Source: Biomphalaria glabrata (taxonomy: Eukaryota > Mollusca > Gastropoda > Planorbidae). Taken from it: a stretch of DNA of 64,000 bases. Under the pieces are notes generated by a model that was not told the origin of the DNA, searched no databases, and saw nothing but the letters and a program-made list of their open reading frames with translations. A program made the position numbers and the translations under genes. Within the stretch, counting starts at the first letter, position 1. Each line of letters opens with the position of its first letter. Shown here in pieces: positions 52,800-64,000 of this stretch. The stretch covers positions 32,526,645-32,590,644 of the forward strand of contig NC_074720.1 of assembly GCF_947242115.1 (NCBI RefSeq), written 5' to 3'.

Positions 52800-53350
52800 T
52801 CAAACGGGTCACAGGAAATAAATTGACGAAAATTAACGCGACAATTAAATATTTCACAGATTTTCTCAAATTTAAACAAAGACACTTGTTTAACTGGACT
52901 TCAAATATTATTTCTAATTATAAAACATTGTTGTTTTTTTTTACTTTTTTGTATAATAAATATTTTTTTAACAAAAAACGAACTAATACAATTTTATAAA
53001 TAAATAAAATAAAAAGTTATCACTTTTATGTAGACCAGTTAAAATTGAGTTTTTATTTATTTCATATAAGAATTCTGAAAAATTTTTATCGACAAATCAA
53101 TGGTTTTTAAATATGATATTTGCTGTAGGGACAATATGACGAATATAGAGAATTATTGTCTGTCCCTACCTTCGTTTTCTAGCAGTAAATCTGATCAACA
53201 ACAAAAAAAAAAAAATCAGCTCTGGAAACTTCATATCACTTAAACATTTTCCATTCTGGTTCGTATGCAGCCTTTAGTGATGAAATTTTTTAAGGTTGTT
53301 AGTCCGGGTCCCGTTAAAAGTTGAAAGTCTACCACCTCCAACGCCTAAGG
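52800..53350. other. AT-rich intergenic stretch
   Basis: Several AATAAA words follow the transmembrane frame. No gene is seen. Confidence 0.5.
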
Positions 53351-53359
53351 CGGATCTTT

Positions 53360-53640
53360 AAAATTAGGTGACAAGATAAATCAGATCAGCAGCAGACGCT
53401 TTGGCTGGCTTAGCCACGTTTATAGAATGTTAGAAGGTCGACTTCCACTGTTTCACAAGACATTCTGTATGGTGATCTAACAGAAGGCAGGAAAGCCGCT
53501 GATCGCCCACCTTTACGGTATACGGATGTATGCAAACGCGACATGAAAAAATCAAAATCGACACTAGCAGCTGGGTAAAAGTAGTTCTGGATAGATCCAC
53601 ACGGAGAACGAGCTAAAGGAAGGCTCCTGTTTCAATTATG
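53360..53640 (+). mobile_element. LINE polymerase C-terminal fragment
   Basis: The frames give RRFGWLSHVYRMLEGRLP and then GRKAADRPPLRYTDVCKRDM, the end region typical of many LINE polymerases. The frame is broken at about 53450 and again near 53575. It is a dead fragment. It is probably the same LINE type as 6866-7140, which shows the RT core. Confidence 0.75.
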
Positions 53641-53699
53641 CGTGTCAACTCGTTGCTTATAATAAGTTAACCTTTGATCCTGTCAATGAAACACATTCT

Positions 53700-54440
53700 A
53701 TTCGATTAAAGTATGTGTATCTGATTCTGAAAATTCTAATTGTCGGTACGTAAGTATGATGTTCGCTAAATGTTTGACTAAAAATAAAATATCTTTGTGT
53801 ATACAATTTATGTATAAAACATGTAAAACATTTTATGTATTAAAATTTCTTATTCCATTTGTCAAGACCAGTTCATGGAAGTACATGTTTATTACAAAGC
53901 TAATACCAACTGACTCTGTACATTAATCAGTGGTATTAATTATTTGACACGTTTTTCGAGCCCCTCCCCCTCCCCCCAGCCCGCAATAGGTTTTTGCATT
54001 ATGTCCGTCTGTCAAACGTTGATTTAAAAAACTAGAGGAGAACTCACAAATCTTATTTCACCATCTGTTGTGGCTGTTAAAGTTAATGTGCAATGGCTAC
54101 TTTTCTTTGCTTTCTGAATGAGTTTGGACCCTTTTGGGCTTAGACAAACTCAGATCTTAATCACAGACGAATCCATATTAATACAGGGACAGTTTATTGA
54201 AATACCCATAAATGGGAAACTTTAACCAATGTTTGAACTAGGAAAGCACGATTCTGATTATAAAAACAGTCTTCAGTTTTATATTCTGCATTAGCAATCA
54301 TTATACAGAAGTAGCTGAAAGTTTTCCATCTTTTTATTCGGTAAAACCTTGATTCGTTGCAGTAATGAGACTCATCACTAATGGAAGAAACCGACTAGAA
54401 ATTTGTGCTCGTTGAGATTTGCGTTCGTTACTTACAAACA
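53700..54440. other. Intergenic stretch with a repeat piece
   Basis: Around 53990-54110 lies an interspersed repeat (TGTCCGTCTGTC, then GCAATGGCTAC) related to 24040-24170. No gene is seen. Confidence 0.45.
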
Positions 54441-54445
54441 TTTGA

Positions 54446-54708
54446 GGCGCGGTGGCTGAGCAGTAAAACGTTTGCCTTCTTACCCGGGGCCCGGGTTCAA
54501 ATCCTGGTGAAGATTTTTTAATTTCGTGATCTTTGGGGGCCTCTTAGTCCACCCAGCTCTAATGGGTACCTGACATTAGTTGGGAAAAAGTAAAGGCGGT
54601 TGACCGTTGTGTTGGCCACATGACACCCTTGTTAACCGAGGACCACAGAAACAAATGACCTTTATATCTGCTGCCCCATAGATCGAAAGGTCTGAAATGG
54701 ACTAATTT
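54446..54708 (+). mobile_element. SINE family 1 copy, complete
   Basis: Starts GCGCGGTGGCTGAGCAG (A-box like) and has CGGGTTCAAATCCTGG (B-box like). The body includes AATGGGTACCTGACATTAG and GTGTTGGCCACATGACACC. It is the clearest forward copy, useful as the family reference. Confidence 0.88.
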
Positions 54709-54743
54709 GGGGTATATAAAGAGCCCCATGGGTACAAAACGTT

Positions 54744-55100
54744 TTATAACCTTGTCTTCGAGTCCGAAGATTAACGAGGAGTGCAGTATTTCCGTGGCTA
54801 CGCAGCCCCAGCTGTGACCTACCAGGGCAAGCATAACATTTGTCCGCCGGTGGTCGATTAAGATTTTCTTTTCGCAGTCTTCGTCTGTCCTCGGCAGAAG
54901 ATTTTCTTTTGGTCTCATTGTGTATCCTGCGGCCTTCATGAGTGATCTCCAGATGTATCTTTCTGAAGCCACATGCAGACAGGTGCTCTCTTCTATTTCA
55001 GCTAAGGCAAGTTGGCTCCTAAGCTGGTCATCCTTCAACGTTTTCGTGTGGCACCTCTGTTACGTCGACCTGCTTTTAGCTCACCAACAAGGACTGCTCA
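54744..55100 (+). repeat. Interspersed repeat, family shared with 16975
   Basis: Longer copy of the repeat at 16975-17160. It ends next to a 21-bp minisatellite. Open frames across it are incidental. Confidence 0.6.
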
Positions 55101-55108
55101 TGATTTAC

Positions 55109-55364
55109 GAAATACCACTGACTGATCACGAAATATTACTGACTGATCACGAAATACCACTGACTGATCACGAAATACCACTGACTGATCACGAAATACC
55201 ACTGACTGATCACGAAATACCACTGACTGATCACGAAATACCACTGACTGATCACGAAATACCACTGACTGATCACGAAATACCACTGACTGATCACGAA
55301 ATACCACTGACTGATCACGAAATACCACTGACTGATCACGAAATACCACTGACTGATCACGAAA
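55109..55364. repeat. 21-bp minisatellite
   Basis: About 12 near-perfect copies of a 21-bp unit that would read EIPLTDH on the plus strand and FRDQSVV on the minus strand. Each unit holds one TGATCA. No gene context supports translation. Confidence 0.95.
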
Positions 55365-56000
55365 AGATATTGCGTTTTTTTAGAGAAAAAAAATACCAAG
55401 AGAATGTAGAAAGGAGAACGGCAATGTGTAAGAAGGATCAACTTTTTTTTTTAGGGGGGGGTATAAGTAAAAGTGCTACTAAAACTAACGGGATCAAACT
55501 ATGTCGTTGGCGCATTTTGAAGCGGGTCTCTCCAAATCAAGTCAAAAGTTTATGTGGGAGAAATTACGATGCGCAGGTAAAAAAAAATAGAGGTTCCAGA
55601 GAGAGAGAGAAAGAGGGAACAGGAGGTGAAATTTCATTGTAACAGTAATTAATTCACACTAATTCACGGGCTAAAAAAAAGTATATTAGGTTGATTGTTA
55701 AAATGAGGTCCGTTTATTAAAATTCAAATTGCTTATTATTTTTATTCATGTGCACTTGTGTGACAATTTGAAATGTATGAAGCATAGTAGATGATATTAG
55801 GAAGTCTAACAGGAAGGGGTGAAATGTAGCAAACAGGTTGAAGCTCTATGAGAAACGGGAATACTCACAAGATGCGCAATCGAACTTTCTCTATATTTGT
55901 ATAGGTCTACATCCGGAATTAAAGACTTCAGAAACAAAAGCTATTTATCTAGATCTAGTCTAGGTCTAATTCTAAAATCACTAGATTTATTGACAAGTAG
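55364..56000. other. Intergenic stretch upstream of the CCP-MAM gene
   Basis: No gene or repeat is recognised. It is the likely distal promoter region of the gene at 56202. Confidence 0.4.
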
Positions 56001-56005
56001 CGTGT

Positions 56006-56144
<139 letters not shown>

Positions 56145-56201
56145 CCTCTACACTTTGACATATAAATCTACATTGTATGACAGATAGATTTGAACTAAGA
56201 A

Positions 56202-59200
56202 ATGATTTCACTGTGGATACTTCAAATACTTTTCTCCGCCTTCCAGTTTCCTATGACAGGTAAGTAGTGATACTGTAAACTAGTGGCTCTAGTCTAGGCA
56301 TAATTCCTGCTCTGTGAACAATGTTTTGATTAGTGGTATTTGAATAAATCAAGTTCTATATTTGGAAGCGAGAAAATAAAAGGGAGGCTATACTTCATGA
56401 ACTGGAAACAGACAAACAAAAAATTGAGGCGATTAATAACCAAATAAATGAAAGTAAGTTAAGTAAAGTTTCCATTTCAGACCTTGCGGTCTATGGGGCA
56501 GATGATGTTAAGGTCATCTATTTCTATGGCCAACGGTTAACGAGCAGGGTGTCATGTGGCCAGCACAACGACCAACCGCCTTTACCTTCCCCAGGTACCC
56601 ATCAGAGTTGGGTGGACTCAAGGACGCCCTAAAAATCCCAAAATTGAAAATTCCAGCCTTCAACGAGATTCGAACCAAGGACCTCAGGTTCGGAAGCCGA
56701 GTACTTAACCACTCAGCCAGCGCGCTTAAAATAAAGCAGTTCAAAAATATTGCAATAATTACGAAAATAAAGCGGAGTAGAGAATCTAAACGTACTTTGT
56801 GTTTCTACTACAAGAACAGGATCATTATTTATTGTTCTACTTTTAGAGTGTAAAAAAACAGATTTTATTAGTTCCATCTACGTGTCTCAATATACAATTC
56901 AATGACAATATCTACCAATAGCCAAAGAATGTTGTTTTTTTTTCTAACCGTCTCCTCAATGACATACTGCCCAGAAAAAAAAATACACCCCACCCTTCTC
57001 CAAGCAGATAAGGTGTCCATAGCAACACCAGGTGCCGATACAGTTTTGGATCATCAGTCAGGATATAGTCCTGTGTGCTCGAAACTGCTTAAGGATTCCA
57101 GGCTCCTGATTTCTCTCAGCGTTGACCCCCGAAGCCTTTCCTTGCTTGGGGTATAGCCGCAAGGAAGAAGATGTACCTTTGATTCTGTTAAAAAAACAAC
57201 ACATTTCGTTAGATTGTATTACATTTATTAATCAAGATAGTTAGGAGTACTATTCATCCTATCATTATGCAGTCCGACAATATGTATAGCCAACTTTTCT
57301 CACCCAGAAAGACGTCATCAAACTCCACACTACGTAGAGGACTAAATTACTGGCGGGTAGAAATATTGTTCCGAGAACCTTACATTAGACATGAACTAAT
57401 TAATATCAACATTTTAAACTTTCCCTGAAGCATTCTATAGAATGTGGAATTCATCTCCTACTTGGCCGGAAATGTTTAGATACACGATAGGATTCTTAGA
57501 CATTACACGGAATGCCGGTTTTCTACTTTTTCGTAGCTCAATGCCTGTTTGTGAACCCATGCTGTCCTTTTATTAATCAAAAAGAAAATATAAACAGAAA
57601 TTAAACAAGATTACAAAGAGAGTTTGTGTTTCACACGCAAACTCACATGTACTCCCCCCCCCAAAAAAAAAAAAAAAAGATATAAAAAAGAAGTGTCCGG
57701 TGTGTCGACTGAAATAAAGTACATGCCTCTAGCAGTATTAATAAATGAACTGTGTTAATGGTTTTAGAAGTGGTGTTTTTTTTTTAAATGAAAAAAAAAG
57801 ATTGCATATCTGATTTTACACCCAAAAAAAGTCGCTTTCAGAAGATAAAATATTTTGCACTTTTTACACAAAAACTTTTCCATTAAACAGGAATATCAAT
57901 ACCTTTTTCTAGTTTTTATGATCTAAACGTGACAGACGGACAGACATAAAAACTAGTAGACTGTTTCCAAGGTCGCTAAATGTGTAATGTTTGTTATAGT
58001 TCTGTGTTAAAAGGCTACATCTAAAAGCTAAATAAACATATCAAAGGTTAGTTAGATTAATAATAATATGTTTTCGATTCATTTTAAATATGAAAATAAA
58101 TAAATAATTAATCTTATATCAGAAATGCATTGTAACACTGAACTAGTCTAGTATCCGAGATGGACTGCACAGTAGTTTCCAGATATCCACATTATTTCTT
58201 TTTCTTTGACCTGGATTTATTAACCTTCATATTTCTACACTAAAAAACCCAGATCAATGTCCTAAACTCAATCTACCTAGAGGAACTGTAAGAATGAGGA
58301 ATAAAATCCATGCAAGGTTTACCTGTGACACTGGCCTACAAATATTTGGGGATGAGTTTGCAACATGCATCAACGGAATTTGGAGTGATCCCCCGCCCTT
58401 CTGTTTTGGTGAGTTATCATTTCACTAAGTTAGTTATAAAAGTGATTATTAAATCACTACATTTGATATAGGCCCACGAAATGTTAATGCAAAATTAAAG
58501 TGTGTTATTTGAACCATAAATAAGTATCAAATAAATATTTTCTTTGAGACCGAACAGTCTATGCTGCAAGAGGATGTCTCGGTAGCCATAGGCAGACGTG
58601 AATGACGTGGGCTTCAATAATGAACGTATCTCTTACTTGCTTCCAATAGATGGAGCATTTTAGAAGTGACAATCTTTTACTACTAGTTTACAGAAGGAAG
58701 CCTTTCTATTCGCTAAAAAACATCTAAAGTGTTTGCTTCGACTTATGATCTTTACTCATGTACAGATTAGAAGTGGGTTGGTTCAGTTACGCCCAAAATG
58801 CCAGAAGCCAAGCTAGAAATCGAATAATAATTTAAGCGCTCAGCAGTATCACTTATTCGGCGGCTCTTTTTTCTAATTCAGCAAACAACTGTACCGCCCC
58901 TGTACTGACGGATACCAACATGAGAATCGAGACATATTTCGGCGGTGGACTGCTCCAGTTTAACTGCGCCCCTGGCTTTGTGAGAGACGGCCCTGAAAAG
59001 CATTTGTGTGATGGTCAGAAATGGATACCGGAGCCCCAAACCAAGTGCAAAGGTCAGGTGATGTACTAGAAAACAAAATAGTACTGACTTTTTTACTCCT
59101 ATTATTCAGAAGCCTTTCTACTGGTAAAAAAACAAAAACTTCATTTATTTATGATCGTTACTCTTGTACAGATTAGAAACTGCAGGAAATCAGAAGATAC

Positions 59201-62200
59201 TTCAATTGATCTCTTATAGAGAACTATAAAAAAATAGCCCTAGAGCTATTAGGGCATGGAATGGGTTGCCTGAGCTAGCCAGGAAAACCAGTGACTTGGT
59301 AGAATTTAAGTCATTGGTTAATATGCATGACTAAATGCATGACGCGTAGGACGTAATCATCTTCTTGTTTGAAGTAACGTCTTATTATATAACATAAGAT
59401 AAGAAAAGATATCTTTGCTCAAGATCACTTTAGAAAAATATGATGCACTATGTCATCGCTACATGGAAGGGTAGAGTTGCGGAAAATGGAGGCGAGGGCC
59501 GCACAGCTGACTTCATTCAGTTTGTAAAACTGATCTATTAAAAACAGATTCACAACATTGACTTTAATAGTAACTTTATCATGTGTTGTTGTTTTTTCGT
59601 TTACCCGCTTGTCATTGTTATGCAAATATCAGCAAATAACTTTATTTCTTGACTAAAAGCCTTTATATAGATCTTTATATAGATACAAATAGGTGTGGCC
59701 GTTGTTAGTACATTAGAAGTTCGAATATGATCAACCAGGCCTAACAAATCATGCCATCAACAACTCTTTATTACAGCCAGCCAATCTGTCGTGAATTGCT
59801 AGCCCTGCCTGTCACTAAGGTTGGACAGTATACACACAACTGTATGTCTGTTGTCAATATTGTTACGCAATCTAAAATTAACTATGACTGCAGCTATGTG
59901 CATGTTTGTTTGCCCCTGTACCAATAAATATAGAAAACTAAAAGTGTTCGTTCACTCATTTTGAACACCATATAGTTAGTAAGTAAAGTTCCCCCTTTCA
60001 GACCTTGAGATCTATGGGGGGCAGATGATGTAAAGGTCATCTGTTTATGTGACCCACGGTTAACAAGGGTGTCATGTGGCCAGCACAACGATCAACCGCC
60101 TTTACTTTTCACCAACTTATGTCAGGTACCCATTAGAGTTAGGTGAAATCAGAGGCGCCCAAGAATCAAGAAATTGAAAATCCCAGTCTTCATCAGGATT
60201 CAAACTCGGAACCCCCGGTTTGGAAGCCAAGCGCTTTACCGCTCAGCCACCTCGCCTCCGAGCACCATGTAGGGAACATCGGGCTTTCAATAGGCACTTT
60301 TTTATATGACAGACGAATGAATGTTAAAAACAAAAATGGCGGATGTTTCGTATGTAGACTTGAAAATAAATGCAGCCATTATATTTTTTACAACGTCACC
60401 AAAACGTGATGCGGTTAAAGTGTGCCTAGGTTTTATTACCCAATAACACCGTTATTGTCTTCCAGCTGGGATAAATAATAAATGCGACTTTGAGGACGGC
60501 CTCTGTGGATGGACGGACGATTATTCAGACGATTTCGATTGGACTAGAACCAAGGGCGACATGCATACAAAACAAACAGGACCCTCATTTGACCATACAA
60601 AAGGAGATGAATCGGGTACGTCTTGACCAAAAGTCGCTTAAATAACATTATAACTTTTTAGTCTTTTTTTAAAACCTGGATCTAGAATGTCACGTGTCCT
60701 ATCCAGCAGAAGTCTCAGTTAACGATGAAACAAAGCATGTTCCTTTTTTTTAAAACCATTTGTAAGCCTCCGTGCACTTAGGCCCCGTCCTGAGATTAAA
60801 CTCTTATTCCACGGTCCAGGTCTCCTACAGGTAAAGACCCCGCATGCACCAGTTCTATCTGTTCCAAGGCTAGTCGTATCTTGGAATGTGTTTCTGAGCA
60901 CCTGCAATCGTAGAGGATGTGTTCTACTCTTCCGTCTACCGTGTAACTTTGTCGACATCTGGGATCGTGATTCTCTCGTATCCTGGCGAAGTAGGCTCCT
61001 CTGCCAAAATTACCTGATCCTTTTATTTACACTAGACGCGTTGTACAGTTTCAGCAGCATTGTCAGAGTGGTTCTGAAACTTGTCTCCGGTGACATTCTT
61101 CGTTGGTTTTATTTTAATGCCACGACGAATGTTTTTTATCTACGACCTCTAAGCAAGCTAAGTTACGTTAACGCCTTATAGTAATTACTTTTTTAAATCC
61201 CTTGATGTACATTGAAGCTACTATTAATAAAAAGCTGCAACGTACATTACGCTATGGACATTTCAACGAGCTTATATTCAGTGCCGAATGTAGTATTGGA
61301 AATGTCCTAAGCTAATTGAGAAGGATCAATTAGAATGTGTAGTGTGACAAATAGCGTGTGCTGCATTTTGATATTAGCATGGTAGGACTTACCTTAAGGC
61401 AACGTAAGCTATAGTTTTGAACCCTCAAAAAATATTTAGTTCTGACATTTAATGTTAGGATTTATAAAGTGACCCATAGGGACTTAATATCTCTAATATT
61501 TTGGCTTTTGAAGTCTCAATAGGGCACTGCAAGTCACCAACTTGGTTAAAAAGGTTAGTGATTTATCGAGAGTCAATGCTCATGGAAGAGTTCCTATAGA
61601 GATGTATGTATGTAAAATCCACCTGGATTTCTTTAGTACGTGTACATAGAATTATGTATTAACACATAATGAATCTGTTGTAATTAATTTGTAATTCTAT
61701 TGTCACTGTTCTACTAATCAGGTTATTATATCTACGTAGAGTCGAGTGACCCAAAGAGACAATGGAAAAAGGCCAGATTTCTCTCTCCTTTCTACCCCAA
61801 GTCGTTAAAGACGGACAAATGTTTTGAGTTTTACTACCACATGTATGGAGAGAATGTTACTACTGGTAAATATACGCAAGGATAATACACGACAAATACA
61901 CGAAGGAGGGAATGAGCAATTTAATGCAAATCGTTTTAGTCTTTTTATTTTTGTTTTAAATGGTACAGCAGAAAGACCCCGTTTAATTATTGCCCAACTT
62001 CTTATGTATCCCCTGTTACCCTATGCTGAGTATCGTGCCTTAATGTTACTTTTTACAAAGCTTAGATTAACTTACTCCGTCTGTCTGTTTGCTACGAATC
62101 TTGTACACGTTATTTCTCCGCCACCCAATCTCGGATGAAGATGAAATCTTGCACAATTATTTTTTTTAACTGACAATACAAGAATCAATTAAAAAAAAAG

Positions 62201-63642
62201 AACTTATTAGTTAATTATCTATTGGTAATATATTATTTTGTTTGGTATTTCAAACAAGAAAAGAAATACTACTTCACTGAATTTGGAGTATTAGAATTAG
62301 TCCTTTTTATTTTAGCTTGTCGTCTGAGTAAACACAAACATCAAAAAGAAACAATAGATACAATACAATCTTCCATGTTCCTAGACTTTTTCTAGCAGAG
62401 TGGTTACCGCGTTAGCTTTAGAAGCCTAGGAAGGCTTTAGCCAACAAGTTCGAATATTAGTCTTTTATTTTTAAAATACATTTAAAAAGCCATCACCCAG
62501 ATACCCTGCTCTTTCTCCCCCTACCCATTTCCAACTGGTCTAGAAAAGTGATAAGATCATAGCATATTGAGAACCTAAAAGCATGAAATTGCGCTAAAAA
62601 AAACAAATGGGAAAAAAAATAAACTCTAATTGCACAGATTGTTTGTTTGTTAGTCTAGATATATTACTAATTTCATAACATGGATGATGCAAACTAATTG
62701 ATACAATTAATATAAACTTTTTTTTTTTTTAAAGTATTTTTGTATTTTGCTTGTTTTATATTTTGCTTGTTTGATATTTGCTTGTTTTTTTTTTTTAATA
62801 TTGATTAAAAAGTTGCTACATGTAAAAACACTTTCATCATTTGATTTTAAGTACAAAAAAAAAATTTGCATTGTGCTTCTAGTTGTACAAACGGACTGCA
62901 CAAAGACAATTTCGCCCATTCCCTCTTCCCTTTTCTTTTCCCTAAATGTCAGAACGAAGAAGAAAGGCAAAGAAGGAACAAGAATAGAGAAGAGACTTTT
63001 GAATAACACTTTCTTTAAATATTATAAAAATGTTTTATCGATTAGAATGATTTTCTTAAAAACTTCTTCAAAGGTCTATGAAGCATTTGAAATGAAACAA
63101 ACTCATCAAAGGAAATTATTTTCAAAACAGCAAAAAAGGATTCGTTAAATGTTCGTTATTGTAAAAATACTGAAAGAGTATTTGTGGGAAGCGCGGTCGA
63201 GAGGCCAAGTGCGCTTGGCTACCTAGAAGGGGGATCGAGGTTCGACACCCGACTCGGGCAGAGTTGTGTTTACTGAGCGCCCAAAGGCAGCACGGAAAAC
63301 CAACTCCTATACCCACACACACACACACACACTGGTCTCACAAATGATACCAAAAGCGCTCTGAGCCTGCTATAAGCATGAAAGTAGCGCTATATAAAAA
63401 CTATAATAATAATAATAATAATTTGCTTTGCATATTGTTTTTTTGTGTTGTCTTATTGTGAATATCATTCTCTTCATTCTATCTGGACAGGTTTCGGAAG
63501 CCTTGAAGTGTTTCTAAGACCACAATATGCAAAAACTTCTTCTCTGGGCGTCAGGAACCGAATATTTTATAAGTACGGCAATCAGGGGGACCAGTGGATT
63601 AGGGCGTATAGAGTCCTTCCTATACAAAGTAAACCATTTCAG
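56202..63642 (+). CDS. Secreted or membrane CCP-CCP-MAM protein, 5' part
   Basis: The six exons seen are 56202-56259 (signal peptide), 58253-58408 (CCP1), 58882-59052 (CCP2), and 60466-60615, 61722-61865 and 63491-63642 (MAM). The gene runs off the window. The first five introns are all phase 1, as expected for shuffled extracellular modules. Residues 1-19 start MISLWILQILFSAF, a hydrophobic signal peptide followed directly by a GTAAGT donor. CCP1 (about 21-71) and CCP2 (about 73-128) each show four Cys with the Trp near the fourth. The MAM domain starts CDFEDGLCGW (about 134), followed by DDFDWTR, GP..DHT, a SP-Y-P segment, KCFEFYYHMYG, and a GSLEVFL/DQWIRAYRVL segment. Such proteins are usually extracellular adhesion or recognition molecules; the ligand and the C-terminal anchor are unknown. 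Exon 1 was assigned because its phase and sequence fit CCP1 and no other candidate did. Each exon call is strong; their joining is inference. Confidence 0.82.
56462..56730 (-). mobile_element. SINE family 1 copy in intron 1 of the CCP-MAM gene
   Basis: Reversed, nearly complete: CAGACCTTGCGGTCTATGG at the left, GAGATTCGAACC and ACTTAACCACTCAGCC at the right. Confidence 0.85.
59240..59410 (+). mobile_element. LINE 3' end between CCP2 and MAM exons
   Basis: Reads AIRAWNGLPELARKTSDLVE and then FKSLVNMHD and stop, the terminal motif of many CR1/RTE-like LINE polymerases. It is followed by GAAGTAACGTCTTATT and an ATAAGATAAGA tail. Heavily 5'-truncated. Confidence 0.7.
59985..60258 (-). mobile_element. 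SINE family 1 copy in the CCP-MAM gene
   Basis: Reversed, nearly complete: AGACCTTGAGATCTATGGGG, CATGTGGCCAGCACAACG and AGCGCTTTACCGCTCAGCC. Confidence 0.85.
60750..61130 (-). mobile_element. Probable LINE C-terminal remnant in the MAM intron
   Basis: The minus strand reads CRQSYTVDGRVEHILYDCR, a Cys/His pattern like the zinc knuckle at LINE polymerase C termini, then a short tail. Frames are broken, so the family is uncertain. Confidence 0.45.
63187..63420 (+). mobile_element. SINE family 2 copy, complete
   Basis: Starts GGAAGCGCGGTCGAGAGGCC (A-box like) with GGTTCGACACCCG (B-box like). It ends at TAGCGCTATATAAAAAC and an ATA/ATT-repeat tail. It is the reference copy for this family in the window and lies just before the last MAM exon seen. 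Confidence 0.85.
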
Positions 63643-64000
63643 GTAGACGTATTTACGTTCTTATAACTTCACCGTTCATTTGTTTTTGTTTTTTTTTCAC
63701 TACTGAAGAGTTCTTGTCTTCTTTTCTTCTTTGTAATTGCCTGAGCCTATGGAAACTCCCCTCCAACGACTTGTCCGAAGAAATCCTACCTGATTTAAAT
63801 TTGTTACATCCCTTTAACTGATGGCTCATATCCCAAAACGCTCAGGTTTAAGGAAAGGCCGAGCACACCGGGGAAACTCCACCATATTCATTCACTGTAC
63901 CACATTAGTGGAGACACAAGAGCATGAAATTGATGTCGGTCCTGGTAGAGATCATGTTGATAAATAAATGCCGCCTCACTATGTTTTTTATTACAAGTTT

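Noticed and set aside
54446-54520. tRNA-like A and B boxes, possible tRNA gene
   Set aside because: There is no pairing acceptor stem and the sequence continues into a SINE body repeated many times in the window.
54559-55038. 159-codon minus-strand frame
   Set aside because: It spans a SINE and another interspersed repeat; no protein signature.
55109-55364. Regular direct repeats resembling a CRISPR array
   Set aside because: There are no unique spacers between units and the genome is eukaryotic; it is a minisatellite.
54920-55642. 240-codon plus-strand frame with EIPLTDH repeats
   Set aside because: It consists of an interspersed repeat, the 21-bp minisatellite and random flank, with no gene context.

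Overview
The window is AT-rich eukaryotic DNA with spliced genes, long introns, GATA microsatellites, tRNA-derived SINEs, broken LINEs and small non-autonomous hAT-type DNA transposons. The mix of repeats and the fast-duplicating gene family suggest a heterobranch (pulmonate-type) gastropod mollusc. That is an inference from general resemblance, not from a database match.

The left 50 kb holds an expanded family of small single-domain Ser/Thr protein kinases of about 286-289 residues. I find six copies, named K1 to K6 from left to right: K1 (minus, 3125-5654), K2 (plus, 10913-13368), K3 (minus, 18593-20599), K4 (minus, 29772-31865), K5 (minus, 36481-37533) and K6 (plus, 43109-49285). All descend from one four-exon gene. 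Its intron phases are 0, 2 and 1, and its last coding exon is only 17 nt. Two subfamilies are clear: K1/K2/K4 end in EQRFI, and K3/K5/K6 end in (D/E)IGLL. K2, K4 and K6 look intact. K1 (25-bp frameshifting deletion), K3 (one nonsense codon) and K5 (two deletions and a stop) look like dead or dying copies. All copies lack a recognisable glycine-rich loop but keep the beta-3 Lys, the alpha-C Glu, HRD, DFG and SPEQ.

The array grew by segmental duplication. Block 1 (from the window edge at 1 to about 7600) recurs at 25061 to about 33900 and carries K1 and K4. Block 2 (about 17.8-24.0 kb) recurs at about 35.9-40.6 kb and carries K3 and K5. A third piece of block 2's 5' flank, with no kinase attached, lies at 8441-9240. 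A conserved upstream block with a TATA-like box and a shared GGAGGRGCTTAC-containing element precedes K1, K2 and K4.

The right end (56.2 kb to the window edge) holds the 5' part of a different gene on the plus strand. It encodes a signal peptide, two Sushi/CCP domains and a MAM domain, in six exons that continue beyond the window. A short transmembrane reading frame at 52.5-52.8 kb lies between the two gene regions. The rest is repeats: at least two SINE families, several LINE fragments (one with a zinc knuckle and a restriction-like endonuclease region, one with a 9-bp target duplication), hAT-like elements, minisatellites and AT-rich sequence with no recognisable gene. I saw no LTR or viral element, CRISPR array or rRNA.
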